Positions 1 to 5,855 of a stretch of 5,855 bases of DNA are shown piece after piece. The notes under the pieces were generated by a model, which did no database searches, was not told the origin of the DNA, and saw only the letters and a program-made list of their open reading frames with translations. Made by a program: the position numbers and the translations under genes. Each line of letters starts with the position of its first letter. The stretch's first letter is position 1. The DNA comes from Cyclobacteriaceae bacterium (GTDB taxonomy: Bacteria; Bacteroidota; Bacteroidia; Cytophagales; Cyclobacteriaceae). The DNA lies in NCBI GenBank assembly GCA_030637245.1, contig DAOVVI010000125.1:1-5855 (forward strand), written 5' to 3'.

Positions 1-417
1 ATGGGTGGTCATGGAGATACAATGGTTCCGCTTCCAAGATATACCACAGTAGCAGGTATTCCTGTAACGGAATTGATTGATAAGGATTCGCTGGAAGCCA
101 TTGTTCAAAGAACAAAAAAAGGTGGAGGAGAATTGGTGAAATTGATGGGGACATCAGCCTGGTATGCTCCTGGCGCCGCTGCAGCTCAAATGGCTGAATC
201 TATCGTAAAGGATCAGAAACGAGTGTTCCCGGTTTGTGTGCAATTAGATGGTGAGTACGGTATAAACAACTGCTATCTTGGAACTCCGGTAATCCTTGGG
301 AAAAATGGAATTGAGAAAATCATTGAGCTTGACCTGAATGATGATGAAATGGCATTATTGAAAACTTCAGAAGGTCACGTAAGAGAAGTGATGGAAGTTT
401 TAGATCGAATGAGTTAA
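1..417 (+). CDS. mdh: Malate dehydrogenase, C-terminal part (5' end cut by window edge)
   Basis: NAD-dependent malate dehydrogenase interconverts malate and oxaloacetate in the cytoplasmic TCA cycle. Only the last 138 codons are here. The first visible residues, MGGHGDTMVPLPRY, carry the catalytic histidine motif of the LDH/MDH family (His at visible residue 4), which lies near residue 175 of a roughly 310-residue enzyme. The initial ATG is therefore an internal methionine and the N-terminal NAD-binding half lies off the left edge. GTSAWYAPGAAAAQM (visible residues 50-64) and the stretch CVQLDGEYGINNCYLGTPVILG (about 79-100) are typical of the LDH-like, tetrameric type of MDH found in Bacteroidota. 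The reading frame is intact to TAA at 415-417, and an intrinsic terminator starts 21 bases downstream, so this is the end of its transcription unit. The family call is firm; MDH rather than LDH rests on overall resemblance, because the substrate-specificity loop is outside the window. Confidence 0.95.
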   Translation: MGGHGDTMVPLPRYTTVAGIPVTELIDKDSLEAIVQRTKKGGGELVKLMGTSAWYAPGAAAAQMAESIVKDQKRVFPVCVQLDGEYGINNCYLGTPVILGKNGIEKIIELDLNDDEMALLKTSEGHVREVMEVLDRMS

Positions 418-420
418 TAC

Positions 421-437
421 ATTCAGATAATCTGAAT
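421..437. repeat. Short perfect palindrome after mdh
   Basis: ATTCAGA at 421-427 is the exact reverse complement of TCTGAAT at 431-437, with a TAA spacer. As DNA it can also be read as 8-bp arms around a single central A. It begins three bases after the mdh stop codon and ends one base before the terminator stem. It may be a small 3'-end hairpin that protects the mRNA or helps termination, or a protein-binding dyad. The sequence does not show which. Confidence 0.4.
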
Positions 438-438
438 T

Positions 439-470
439 AAACCGGTTTGCGTAAGTAAGCCGGTTTTTTT
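439..470 (+). terminator. Intrinsic terminator of mdh
   Basis: The arms at 439-450 (AAACCGGTTTGC) and 455-466 (GTAAGCCGGTTT) form a 12-bp RNA stem containing two G-U wobbles. The stem closes with a C-G pair on a GUAA tetraloop at 451-454, which fits the stable GNRA loop class. The 3' arm runs directly into T's, giving seven in a row at 464-470. Stem, loop and U-tract are all present, 21 bases after the mdh stop codon. Confidence 0.9.
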
Positions 471-514
471 GGGTCTCTTCAAAAAACTTTTGAATTTTTT
501 AAATGGTAACTATT

Positions 515-734
515 CAGGTTCCCGGTTCAATCCTGCGTGCATGCCATGGGCGCCATGAAAGCGATCACAGCTTCTGAAATTGCTTTGGCAAGCGAGGCAA
601 TTCATGCAAGGGTTTCGCTGGATGAAGTTATTAAGACCATGTGGCAGACCGCTGAAGATATGAACTCAAAATACAAAGAAACCAGCGAAGGTGGTCTGGT
701 GATCAATATACCGGTAAGCTTTCCGGATTGTTAA
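515..734 (+). pseudogene. sdaA: C-terminal remnant of iron-sulfur L-serine dehydratase
   Basis: L-serine dehydratase (L-serine ammonia-lyase) deaminates serine to pyruvate using a [4Fe-4S] cluster. From 537 the open frame reads [17 protein letters not shown], then [19 protein letters not shown] (about codons 26-44) and [10 protein letters not shown]. This matches the C-terminal end of the SdaA family, whose E. coli member has KAINASRMAL, RVCLDKVIETMYETGKDMN and KYRETSRGGL at the same place. The last residue before TAA (732-734) is Cys; in the Legionella enzyme a C-terminal Cys tucks into the active site. A full enzyme has about 450-470 residues, so only about 15% is left. Just upstream, another frame (from 503) reads TIQVP, like the family's VQ[VI]PC cluster motif. 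The Cys-Val that should follow appears at 534-539 in the frame of the main remnant, and the expected E-R-N is not found. This indicates small indels plus loss of the 5' part, with stop codons at 500-502 and 507-509 closing these frames upstream. Homology is quite sure; treating it as a dead fragment is inference from its length. Confidence 0.8.
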
Positions 735-748
735 TATAAGGCTAAGTT

Positions 749-800
749 TGAGGCCAAGGCTAAGGAGATTGACGCATACTCTCAAATAACTTTGGCCTCA
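749..800. repeat. Long-loop inverted repeat between convergent genes
   Basis: TGAGGCCAA at 749-757 is the exact reverse complement of TTGGCCTCA at 792-800, with a 34-base loop. It sits between the end of the sdaA remnant (734) and the end of elbB (819), where a shared terminator would be expected. Neither side carries a T-run, so it is a poor canonical terminator. A 7-base direct repeat, GGCTAAG, at 740-746 and 758-764 lies beside the left arm. The function is unknown; it may be a weak or factor-dependent 3'-end structure. Confidence 0.4.
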
Positions 801-818
801 GCCATATCCTCAATAAAA

Positions 819-1499
819 TCAAACCAGCTTCACCAATTCATCAATGGCTTTTTGCACATTGTTTCTGATCTGAAGTATATCTGCCTCCATCATATAGCAT
901 GGCGCGGTGACGATTTTATTTTCAGTGTCAACTGAAATTTCTTCAACGGTTTTCATCACAGCCGTCGCCCCGGTTTTTTCCATTCCCTGGCTGATGGCGT
1001 CTATTTCATAAGGAGATGGAGCTTCTGTAGATCCAACAGTCAATGTGGCAGAAACACCGCTATCTTCCAGTGCTTTGGCGATCACAGTTGGTCCCATACA
1101 CAATCCGGCGACCGGTTTTTTGGATTTAACCATGGAGATTATGGCATTTTTAACTTGCTGATTGATGTCCCCATCAGGCCCAGAAAAGGCCCAGCCTGTC
1201 AGGTTCTTGGCTGCTCCAAATCCTCCTGGTAAAACGAGGGCGTCCAGTTGTGAGGAATTAAAATTGTCGAGACTCTGAATATCTCCACGGGCGATTCGTG
1301 CAGATTCTACCAATACATTCCTGGTTTCATCCATTTCTTCACCGGTAATGTGATTGATCACATGATGCTGATTGATATCAGGCGCAAAACAAACCGCCTC
1401 TGCCCCGACTTTTTTTATGGCCAACAAAGTGAATACACCTTCCTGGATCTCTGTTCCGTCAAATACTCCGGATCCTGAGAATATAACTCCGATTTTCAT
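819..1499 (-). CDS. elbB: ElbB-type glyoxalase III-like / DJ-1/PfpI superfamily protein
   Basis: This 226-residue protein matches ElbB, the 'isoprenoid biosynthesis protein with amidotransferase-like domain' of the DJ-1/PfpI superfamily, in length and across its whole sequence. Motifs in order are KIGVIFSGSGVFDGTEI (residues 2-18), VCFAPD (36-41), VINHITGEEMDETRNVLVESARI (47-69), LVLPGGFGAAKNL (88-100), the nucleophile elbow GLCMGP with Cys134 (132-137), and KIVTAPCYM (195-203). Glu17 and Glu20 lie where the superfamily's active-site glutamate is expected. It is probably cytoplasmic: no signal peptide is seen. Family members were named for raised lycopene in E. coli and have been linked to glyoxal detoxification; the physiological substrate is not established. 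The ATG at 1499-1497 is the first one after an in-frame stop at 1523-1521, and it is preceded by an A-rich leader without a clear Shine-Dalgarno. It ends convergent with the sdaA remnant and is divergent from the regulator gene, so it is probably transcribed alone. Confidence 0.93.
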   Translation of the reverse strand: MKIGVIFSGSGVFDGTEIQEGVFTLLAIKKVGAEAVCFAPDINQHHVINHITGEEMDETRNVLVESARIARGDIQSLDNFNSSQLDALVLPGGFGAAKNLTGWAFSGPDGDINQQVKNAIISMVKSKKPVAGLCMGPTVIAKALEDSGVSATLTVGSTEAPSPYEIDAISQGMEKTGATAVMKTVEEISVDTENKIVTAPCYMMEADILQIRNNVQKAIDELVKLV

Positions 1500-1714
1500 T
1501 TTCTTTCTATTTAAGTTTTGTTACCAAGGCAAGTTAAGAAAGAGAGGATAGAATGTGAAGTTAAACTTGTATAAAAGCATTGAAATACTCATGAATTATG
1601 TACAGGTTCTGAAGGTTGATAATTACTTTCAATGTAATCAAATCAAAAATTGACAATCTTATAATTACTATTCTGAATTATTTCATCTATTTTTAGAACG
1701 TTACACTTGTACAG
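1500..1714. promoter_or_regulatory. Divergent intergenic region between elbB and the AraC-type regulator
   Basis: This 215-bp AT-rich region must hold the promoters for elbB (leftward) and the regulator gene (rightward). No strong match to the Bacteroidota consensus (-7 TAnnTTTG with a -33 TTG element) is present. Near matches are TACACTTG at 1702-1709 and TAAACTTG at 1562-1569 on the plus strand. On the minus strand, TACATTGA (1636-1629) lies 17 bases downstream of a TTG (1656-1654). The near-matching plus-strand words share the 7-mer ACTTGTA, at 1565-1571 and 1705-1711, and TGTACAG also occurs twice, near 1599 and at 1708-1714. These could be operator half-sites for the adjacent regulator, but words this short can recur by chance in AT-rich DNA. 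An AAGTT/AACTT dyad lies at 1558-1568. Confidence 0.3.
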
Positions 1715-2869
1715 ATGACCACTATCATAACCATAGGATTTATACAGGCATTTTTTTTTGCCATACTTGCGCTCACAAAAAAGAATAAAGAAGTAACCGA
1801 TTATATTCTGGCTTTTCTCTTCTTAACGCTTTGTTATCAGTTGGGCGTTAACTATGTCATGTTGAGTGATTATAAATATCAGTTTCCACATCTGATTGGA
1901 ACTTCCGGCCCTTTGTCGTTGATGTATGGACCTTTGCTCTTTTTCTTTATTAAAAATTATATATCGGAGAAGCATATTTTTAAACCAAAATATCTGCTGC
2001 ATTTTTTGCCCTTCATTGCAAATCACACCTATAATTTCGTTTATTTTTATTTTCAGACCGGAGGCCAAAAGATCAAGGATTTCGAAGAAATTATTGCAGG
2101 GAAACCTGATTTTGATATATCAATATTCTTAATCCTGAGATCTCTTTCACCTCTGATTTATTGTATATGGTCTATCTATGTATTAAAAGTGCACAGGAAG
2201 AATTTAAAGAAATTATATTCATTTACCTCAGATAAACTCAAACTGGAGTGGTTATGGTATCTCACCTGGAGCATGTTTATTGTGGGTGCCTCTGCATTGA
2301 TCCTGAATTTAATTATCGTGTTTTTTGATGTTGCCGATTGGGTACAACTAAGGAAGATGATTTTGGTGATTGCCACATTTTGGGTATTTTTTCTTGGTTA
2401 TTATAGCATAAAAAAAACTCCTTTCTATCGATCGTTTCATATTGATGGATTAGATACGTTGGAGTTGGACTACGTGATGAAACAACCTGAAAAATATGAA
2501 AAAACCAGGCTAAAAGCGGAGGAAGTACCAGGTTTGAAAAAGAAACTTTTGGATTATCTGGAAGAGTCGAAACCTTACCTGAATAAGAATTTAACAATTG
2601 GCGAATTGGCTGATTCCATTGAAGTACCGGCCTATCAACTTTCGCAATTGATCAATGATCAGCTGGATAAATCTTTCTTTGAGTTGATAAATTCTTATAG
2701 GGTTCAGGAAGTGAAGCTTAGATTTTTTGAACCTAAATACAGAAATCTCACTTTGTTGGGTATAGCCATGGAATGTGGATTTAATTCAAAAGCCTCATTT
2801 CACAGAATATTTAAACAACTGACAAACCAAACACCTACAGAATATATAAAAACCAAAAAAGCAGCCTGA
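1715..2869 (+). CDS. Membrane-bound AraC-family transcriptional regulator (seven TM helices + HTH)
   Basis: This 384-residue protein joins an integral membrane sensor to a cytoplasmic DNA-binding domain. Hydrophobic segments at about residues 3-21, 29-50, 62-80, 92-113, 136-157, 180-204 and 212-231 suggest seven transmembrane helices. A charged linker (about 232-275) follows, then an AraC-type domain with two helix-turn-helix units. The first includes LTIGELADSIEVPAYQLSQLIN (293-314). The second includes LLGIAMECGFNSKASFHRIF (347-366), leading into the family ending KQLTNQTPTEY (367-377). Such 7TM-AraC proteins are common in Bacteroidota; their signals are mostly unknown. The ATG at 1715 is well supported: an in-frame TAG lies at 1694-1696 and no other usual start codon falls between. 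No clear Shine-Dalgarno is seen. Only 11 bp separate it from the following exported nuclease-like gene, so it probably heads that operon and may regulate it and itself. The target is inferred from position only. Confidence 0.9.
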   Translation: MTTIITIGFIQAFFFAILALTKKNKEVTDYILAFLFLTLCYQLGVNYVMLSDYKYQFPHLIGTSGPLSLMYGPLLFFFIKNYISEKHIFKPKYLLHFLPFIANHTYNFVYFYFQTGGQKIKDFEEIIAGKPDFDISIFLILRSLSPLIYCIWSIYVLKVHRKNLKKLYSFTSDKLKLEWLWYLTWSMFIVGASALILNLIIVFFDVADWVQLRKMILVIATFWVFFLGYYSIKKTPFYRSFHIDGLDTLELDYVMKQPEKYEKTRLKAEEVPGLKKKLLDYLEESKPYLNKNLTIGELADSIEVPAYQLSQLINDQLDKSFFELINSYRVQEVKLRFFEPKYRNLTLLGIAMECGFNSKASFHRIFKQLTNQTPTEYIKTKKAA

Positions 2870-2880
2870 TTCCATTACTC

Positions 2881-3933
2881 TTGATAAGACAAACACACAT
2901 ATTAATTTCATGGATTTTTACGGCATTTACAACGATATCAATTGCCCAACCTGAAATAAGAAATTCTGAATTTAATCCTGAATCCAGGGGAGATAATGGA
3001 ATCAGGATTATGTTTTATAATGTTGAAAACCTCTTCGATACATTTGATGACCCGGCCATTAATGATGATGAGTTTACAGCAAATGGAGAAAAAAACTGGT
3101 CATATTATAGATATAAAGAAAAACTGAATCATATCGCAAAAATAATTATTGCAGTTGGAGGGTGGGAAGCGCCTGCTTTGATTGGGCTTTGCGAGATTGA
3201 AAATTTCCAGGTGCTGATGGATCTTACTACCGAAACACCCCTTAAAAAGTATGGATACCATATAGTTCATGAAAACTCTGGCGACCTAAGGGGGATCGAT
3301 GTGGCGATTATCTATAGACCGGAAAAACTGGTGAAAATTACTCATAAGCCCATCAATATTGATGACAATTCCTTTGTGACAAGAGATATTTTGTATGCTT
3401 CATTTTCGTATCAGGACAAAGATACCATTCACTTTTTTATAAATCACTGGCCGTCAAGATATGGAGGAAAGGAATTTTCAGAAAAAAAAAGGGTGAAAGT
3501 GGCCTCAGTTTTAAGGTCAAAAACAGACTCACTATTTCTGGCCAATGAAAATCCCAAAATATTGATCATGGGAGATTTTAATGATGAACCATCAGATCAA
3601 AGCCTGGCCATTACGCTCAGTGCAAAACCTGTAACCTCATCTATTGATTCTAAACAGCTATATAACCTCAATTTTCAGGATTTTCATTCTGGGAAAGGTA
3701 CGCTGGTGTACAAAGAGTTGGACCATACCTGGTTTCTGTTTGATCAGATGATTGCCTCTGGCGCAGTTATTGAAGGTCAGGGCATTTTAACTAAAGGAAA
3801 GAAAAACAGTATTTTTGATCCGGAATGGTTATTAAAAGACAATCGGCCATATAGATCATACCAGGGGCCAATATATCGGGGAGGATTTAGCGATCATTTG
3901 CCAATATTTATAGATTTGCAAAATAATAATTGA
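2881..3933 (+). CDS. Exported endonuclease/exonuclease/phosphatase (EEP) family protein
   Basis: This 350-residue protein has the EEP fold of DNase I-like metal-dependent phosphodiesterases and phosphatases. Motifs in order are MFYNVENLFD (residues 44-53, metal-site Asn47), GLCEIEN (102-108, metal-binding Glu105), RGIDVAIIYRP (137-147), INHWPSR (187-193, catalytic His189), MGDFNDEP (230-237, Asp232/Asn234) and FSDHLP (336-341, Asp338/His339). All catalytic positions expected of an active enzyme are present. Residues 1-22 form a signal peptide with Arg3, a hydrophobic core and probable cleavage at Ala22-Gln23 (SIA|Q), so it acts outside the cytoplasm. The start is taken as TTG at 2881: the frame stays open upstream into the regulator gene, but this codon gives a signal peptide of normal size, and the first in-frame ATG falls inside the first catalytic motif. 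The substrate (DNA, RNA, nucleotide, phospholipid or sugar phosphate) cannot be read from the motifs. It lies between the regulator gene and a second secreted phosphoesterase gene 26 bp downstream, probably in one operon. Confidence 0.9.
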   Translation: MIRQTHILISWIFTAFTTISIAQPEIRNSEFNPESRGDNGIRIMFYNVENLFDTFDDPAINDDEFTANGEKNWSYYRYKEKLNHIAKIIIAVGGWEAPALIGLCEIENFQVLMDLTTETPLKKYGYHIVHENSGDLRGIDVAIIYRPEKLVKITHKPINIDDNSFVTRDILYASFSYQDKDTIHFFINHWPSRYGGKEFSEKKRVKVASVLRSKTDSLFLANENPKILIMGDFNDEPSDQSLAITLSAKPVTSSIDSKQLYNLNFQDFHSGKGTLVYKELDHTWFLFDQMIASGAVIEGQGILTKGKKNSIFDPEWLLKDNRPYRSYQGPIYRGGFSDHLPIFIDLQNNN

Positions 3934-3959
3934 AAATACCATTCACATATAATTTACTT

Positions 3960-5855
3960 ATGAAAAATATAAACAGACTTTTCCTATTACTCATTGTGAT
4001 TTGCATGAATTATTTTAATGCAAATTCACAAGAAACATTAGAATCTTCTATATATCCATTGATCCATCACAATCTGAACAAAGATGAAATAGGCACTCAT
4101 TTTTTGGTCAGAGGTAAAAAATACTACAAGGCTGCTGTTTCCAAAGGTTACGTTTTACCAAACATAATTGGAAATCCGGTGGGGACTGAAAGTGGAATTG
4201 CTTTTGATTTTCAAGATTCTTTGCTCAACGGTGATCTGCTCTATGGATTTATACCATATGGAGATTCGAAGCATCCTCAACCCGTATATTTCAGGTCGCC
4301 TGCTAAAATTGTACAAGGCAAGTCAAGTGTATCCATTAGAAATTTGGCAGGAAAATATGATATGATTGGATGGGAAGAAAGCGGAAAAGGCACATTAGGA
4401 TACAGGGTGGTAAATGAGAAAGGAAATATGATTTTCGATGGTGTCATTTCATTCAAAGGTACGGGGCCATTCGAAATCGACGATACAATTATTGAAGGGC
4501 CTTTTGTGAATTTACTCAGCGAGAGTGGAGCAGTAATTTCTTTTAAAACAAATAATGAATTAAGATGTGGAGTTGAGGTGAACGGGAAAAGTTATAAAAG
4601 TAAAAAAGGAACTCAACATGAAATTGAGCTGAAAGGATTGGACCCAAATACACCGTATGAGTATAAAGTTAATTATGGAGGCAATTCGCAATCCTATAGT
4701 TTAAAAACAGCTCCGGAACCTGGCAGTAGAACGAAATTCACTTTTGCCTATGCGAGTGATTCAAGATCCGGTAATGGAGGTGGAGAACGCAACCTCGGTG
4801 GAGTAAATGCCTATATCATGGCAAAGATCATGGCTCTAAATACGCTGAAAGGAGTTTCTTTTATGCAATTTACGGGTGATATGATTACAGGATATAATTC
4901 CTCCAGGGAGGAGACCGAACTTGAATATGCGAACTGGAAAAGAGCCATTGCGCCTTTTGCCCATTACTATCCGGTGAACGCAGGCATGGGAAATCATGAA
5001 GCGCTGATGAATTTATATTTTGATCCGGAGACTAACATTCGAATAATGGTCGATAAGTTTCCATTCAAGACAGAATCTGCAGAATATGTTTTTGCCAGAG
5101 AATTTGTGAATCCTACCAATGGACCCGCAAGTGAGGACGGAGCGTCCTATGATCCCTCATCTTCTACTGAAGATTTTCCAAGTTATGAAGAAAATGTATT
5201 TTATTATACTTATGACAATGTCGCTATGGTGGTTATGAATTCCAACTATTGGTATGCGCCTTCTACGACATTTCTTCAGCATGTTTCGGGAAATCTCCAT
5301 GGATATATTATGGATAACCAGCTTAGCTGGTTTGAGAAAACAATAAAGAAATTGGAAAAAGATAAGAATATAGATCACATTTTTGTTACACAACACACCC
5401 CATTTTTCCCTAACGGAGGACATGTACAGGATGATATGTGGTACGGTGGCAACAATGACTATAGGGCAGTAGTGGCAGGAAAAAGGCTGGCCAAAGGTAT
5501 CATCGAGCGTAGGGATGATTTGCTGAATATAATTGTAAATGAAAGTGCCAAAGTACGAGCTATACTAACAGGCGACGAACACAACTATTGTAAAACAGAG
5601 GTTGGCCCAAAAACCAATCGTTATCCCGAAGTTTATTTGCATCAAAGGATTGAACTAAGCAGGACCATTTATCAGATCAATAATGGAGCAGCAGGCGCTC
5701 CATACTATGCCCAGGAAGAAACCCCATGGACGCCATTTACTTCCGGGTTCACTACACAAAATGCCGTGGTTTTTTTCCATATTGATGGAGAAAACATAGA
5801 AATGGAAGTGATCAATCCCAACACGTTGGAGAAAGTGGATTCGCTGAAATTAAAT
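3960..5855 (+). CDS. Exported metallophosphoesterase with N-terminal beta-sandwich region (3' end cut by window edge)
   Basis: The open frame runs 632 codons from ATG 3960 to the window edge without a stop. Residues 1-23 are a signal peptide (Lys2, Arg6, core LFLLLIVICM, likely cut ANS|Q). Residues about 25-180 are not assigned to a known domain. About 180-252 resemble the fibronectin-III/purple-acid-phosphatase N-terminal domain (AVISFKTNN, then LKGLDPNTPYEYKV and an LKTAP end). The catalytic domain from about 258 has calcineurin-like metallophosphoesterase motifs: ASDSRSG (Asp267), FTGDM (Asp307), GMGNHE (Asn345/His346), VTQHTPF (His479) and LTGDEHNY (Asp539, His541). The first and last deviate from the classical DxH and GHxH forms but retain plausible metal ligands. 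A Ser/Asp/Glu-rich insert lies at about 388-412. The end (VVFFHIDGENIEMEVINP) looks like the closing strands of this family, so probably little is missing. A two-metal phosphomonoesterase or diesterase acting outside the cytoplasm is likely; the substrate is unknown. The 26-bp gap to the EEP gene suggests co-transcription. Confidence 0.9.
   Translation, partial: MKNINRLFLLLIVICMNYFNANSQETLESSIYPLIHHNLNKDEIGTHFLVRGKKYYKAAVSKGYVLPNIIGNPVGTESGIAFDFQDSLLNGDLLYGFIPYGDSKHPQPVYFRSPAKIVQGKSSVSIRNLAGKYDMIGWEESGKGTLGYRVVNEKGNMIFDGVISFKGTGPFEIDDTIIEGPFVNLLSESGAVISFKTNNELRCGVEVNGKSYKSKKGTQHEIELKGLDPNTPYEYKVNYGGNSQSYSLKTAPEPGSRTKFTFAYASDSRSGNGGGERNLGGVNAYIMAKIMALNTLKGVSFMQFTGDMITGYNSSREETELEYANWKRAIAPFAHYYPVNAGMGNHEALMNLYFDPETNIRIMVDKFPFKTESAEYVFAREFVNPTNGPASEDGASYDPSSSTEDFPSYEENVFYYTYDNVAMVVMNSNYWYAPSTTFLQHVSGNLHGYIMDNQLSWFEKTIKKLEKDKNIDHIFVTQHTPFFPNGGHVQDDMWYGGNNDYRAVVAGKRLAKGIIERRDDLLNIIVNESAKVRAILTGDEHNYCKTEVGPKTNRYPEVYLHQRIELSRTIYQINNGAAGAPYYAQEETPWTPFTSGFTTQNAVVFFHIDGENIEMEVINPNTLEKVDSLKLN

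Noticed and set aside
524..548. Possible tRNA gene suggested by a T-arm-like sequence
   Set aside because: No D-arm or anticodon arm can be found upstream (470-520), the acceptor side does not reach CCA at the right spacing, and the same bases overlap clear SdaA coding similarity.
740..764. Direct repeat GGCTAAG (two copies) as a possible attachment site or target-site duplication
   Set aside because: Seven bases with an 11-base gap and no element between or around them is well within chance.
1650..1666. TTGACA followed by TATAAT upstream of the regulator gene
   Set aside because: The two hexamers are only about five bases apart, far too close for a sigma-70 pair, and the host is expected to use the Bacteroidota promoter form.
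1823..2597. Open frames of 66-94 codons overlapping the AraC-type regulator gene, three antisense (1823-2068, 2176-2376, 2313-2597) and one in another plus frame (1926-2132)
   Set aside because: They lie wholly within a gene with clear domain structure, resemble no family, and show compositions expected of shadow frames.
3960..4031. Lipoprotein signal in the metallophosphoesterase (Cys at residue 15)
   Set aside because: The residues before the Cys (I-V-I) do not fit a lipobox, and a normal signal peptidase site before Gln24 fits better.
4168..4365. 65-codon plus-strand open frame inside the metallophosphoesterase gene
   Set aside because: It is out of frame with a continuous 632-codon gene carrying a signal peptide and catalytic motifs, and has no recognisable protein features.
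5157..5423. 88-codon minus-strand open frame inside the metallophosphoesterase gene
   Set aside because: It is antisense to the catalytic domain, has no family resemblance, and there is no promoter or start context to support it.

Overview
The window looks like chromosomal DNA of a Bacteroidota bacterium, probably a Cytophagales-like marine or soil lineage. The clues are the AT-rich, lysine/isoleucine/asparagine-rich proteins, the lack of clear Shine-Dalgarno sequences, signal peptides ending just before Gln, and a seven-helix membrane AraC-type regulator of a kind common in that phylum. The lineage is inferred from style; no rRNA or other marker is present.

Left part (1-818): the 3' end of a malate dehydrogenase gene enters from the left edge. 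It is followed by a short palindrome and a strong intrinsic terminator with a GUAA tetraloop. Next comes a decayed C-terminal piece of an iron-sulfur L-serine dehydratase (sdaA), which has lost about 85% of the gene and shows a probable frameshift at its 5' boundary. A long-loop inverted repeat lies between this remnant and the convergent elbB.

Middle (819-1714): elbB, a DJ-1/PfpI-superfamily protein with its cysteine nucleophile present, lies on the minus strand. A 215-bp AT-rich divergent intergenic region separates it from the next gene cluster.

Right part (1715-5855): three plus-strand genes are packed head to tail with 11- and 26-bp gaps, so they probably form one operon. They encode a membrane-bound AraC-family regulator, an exported endonuclease/exonuclease/phosphatase (EEP) fold protein, and an exported metallophosphoesterase with an N-terminal beta-sandwich region. 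The metallophosphoesterase ORF is still open at the right edge after 632 codons. The layout suggests that a membrane sensor controls a pair of secreted phosphoester hydrolases, perhaps to release phosphate, nucleosides or another product from extracellular polymers. That joint role is inference. I found no convincing tRNA or rRNA gene, CRISPR array, transposase or phage gene.
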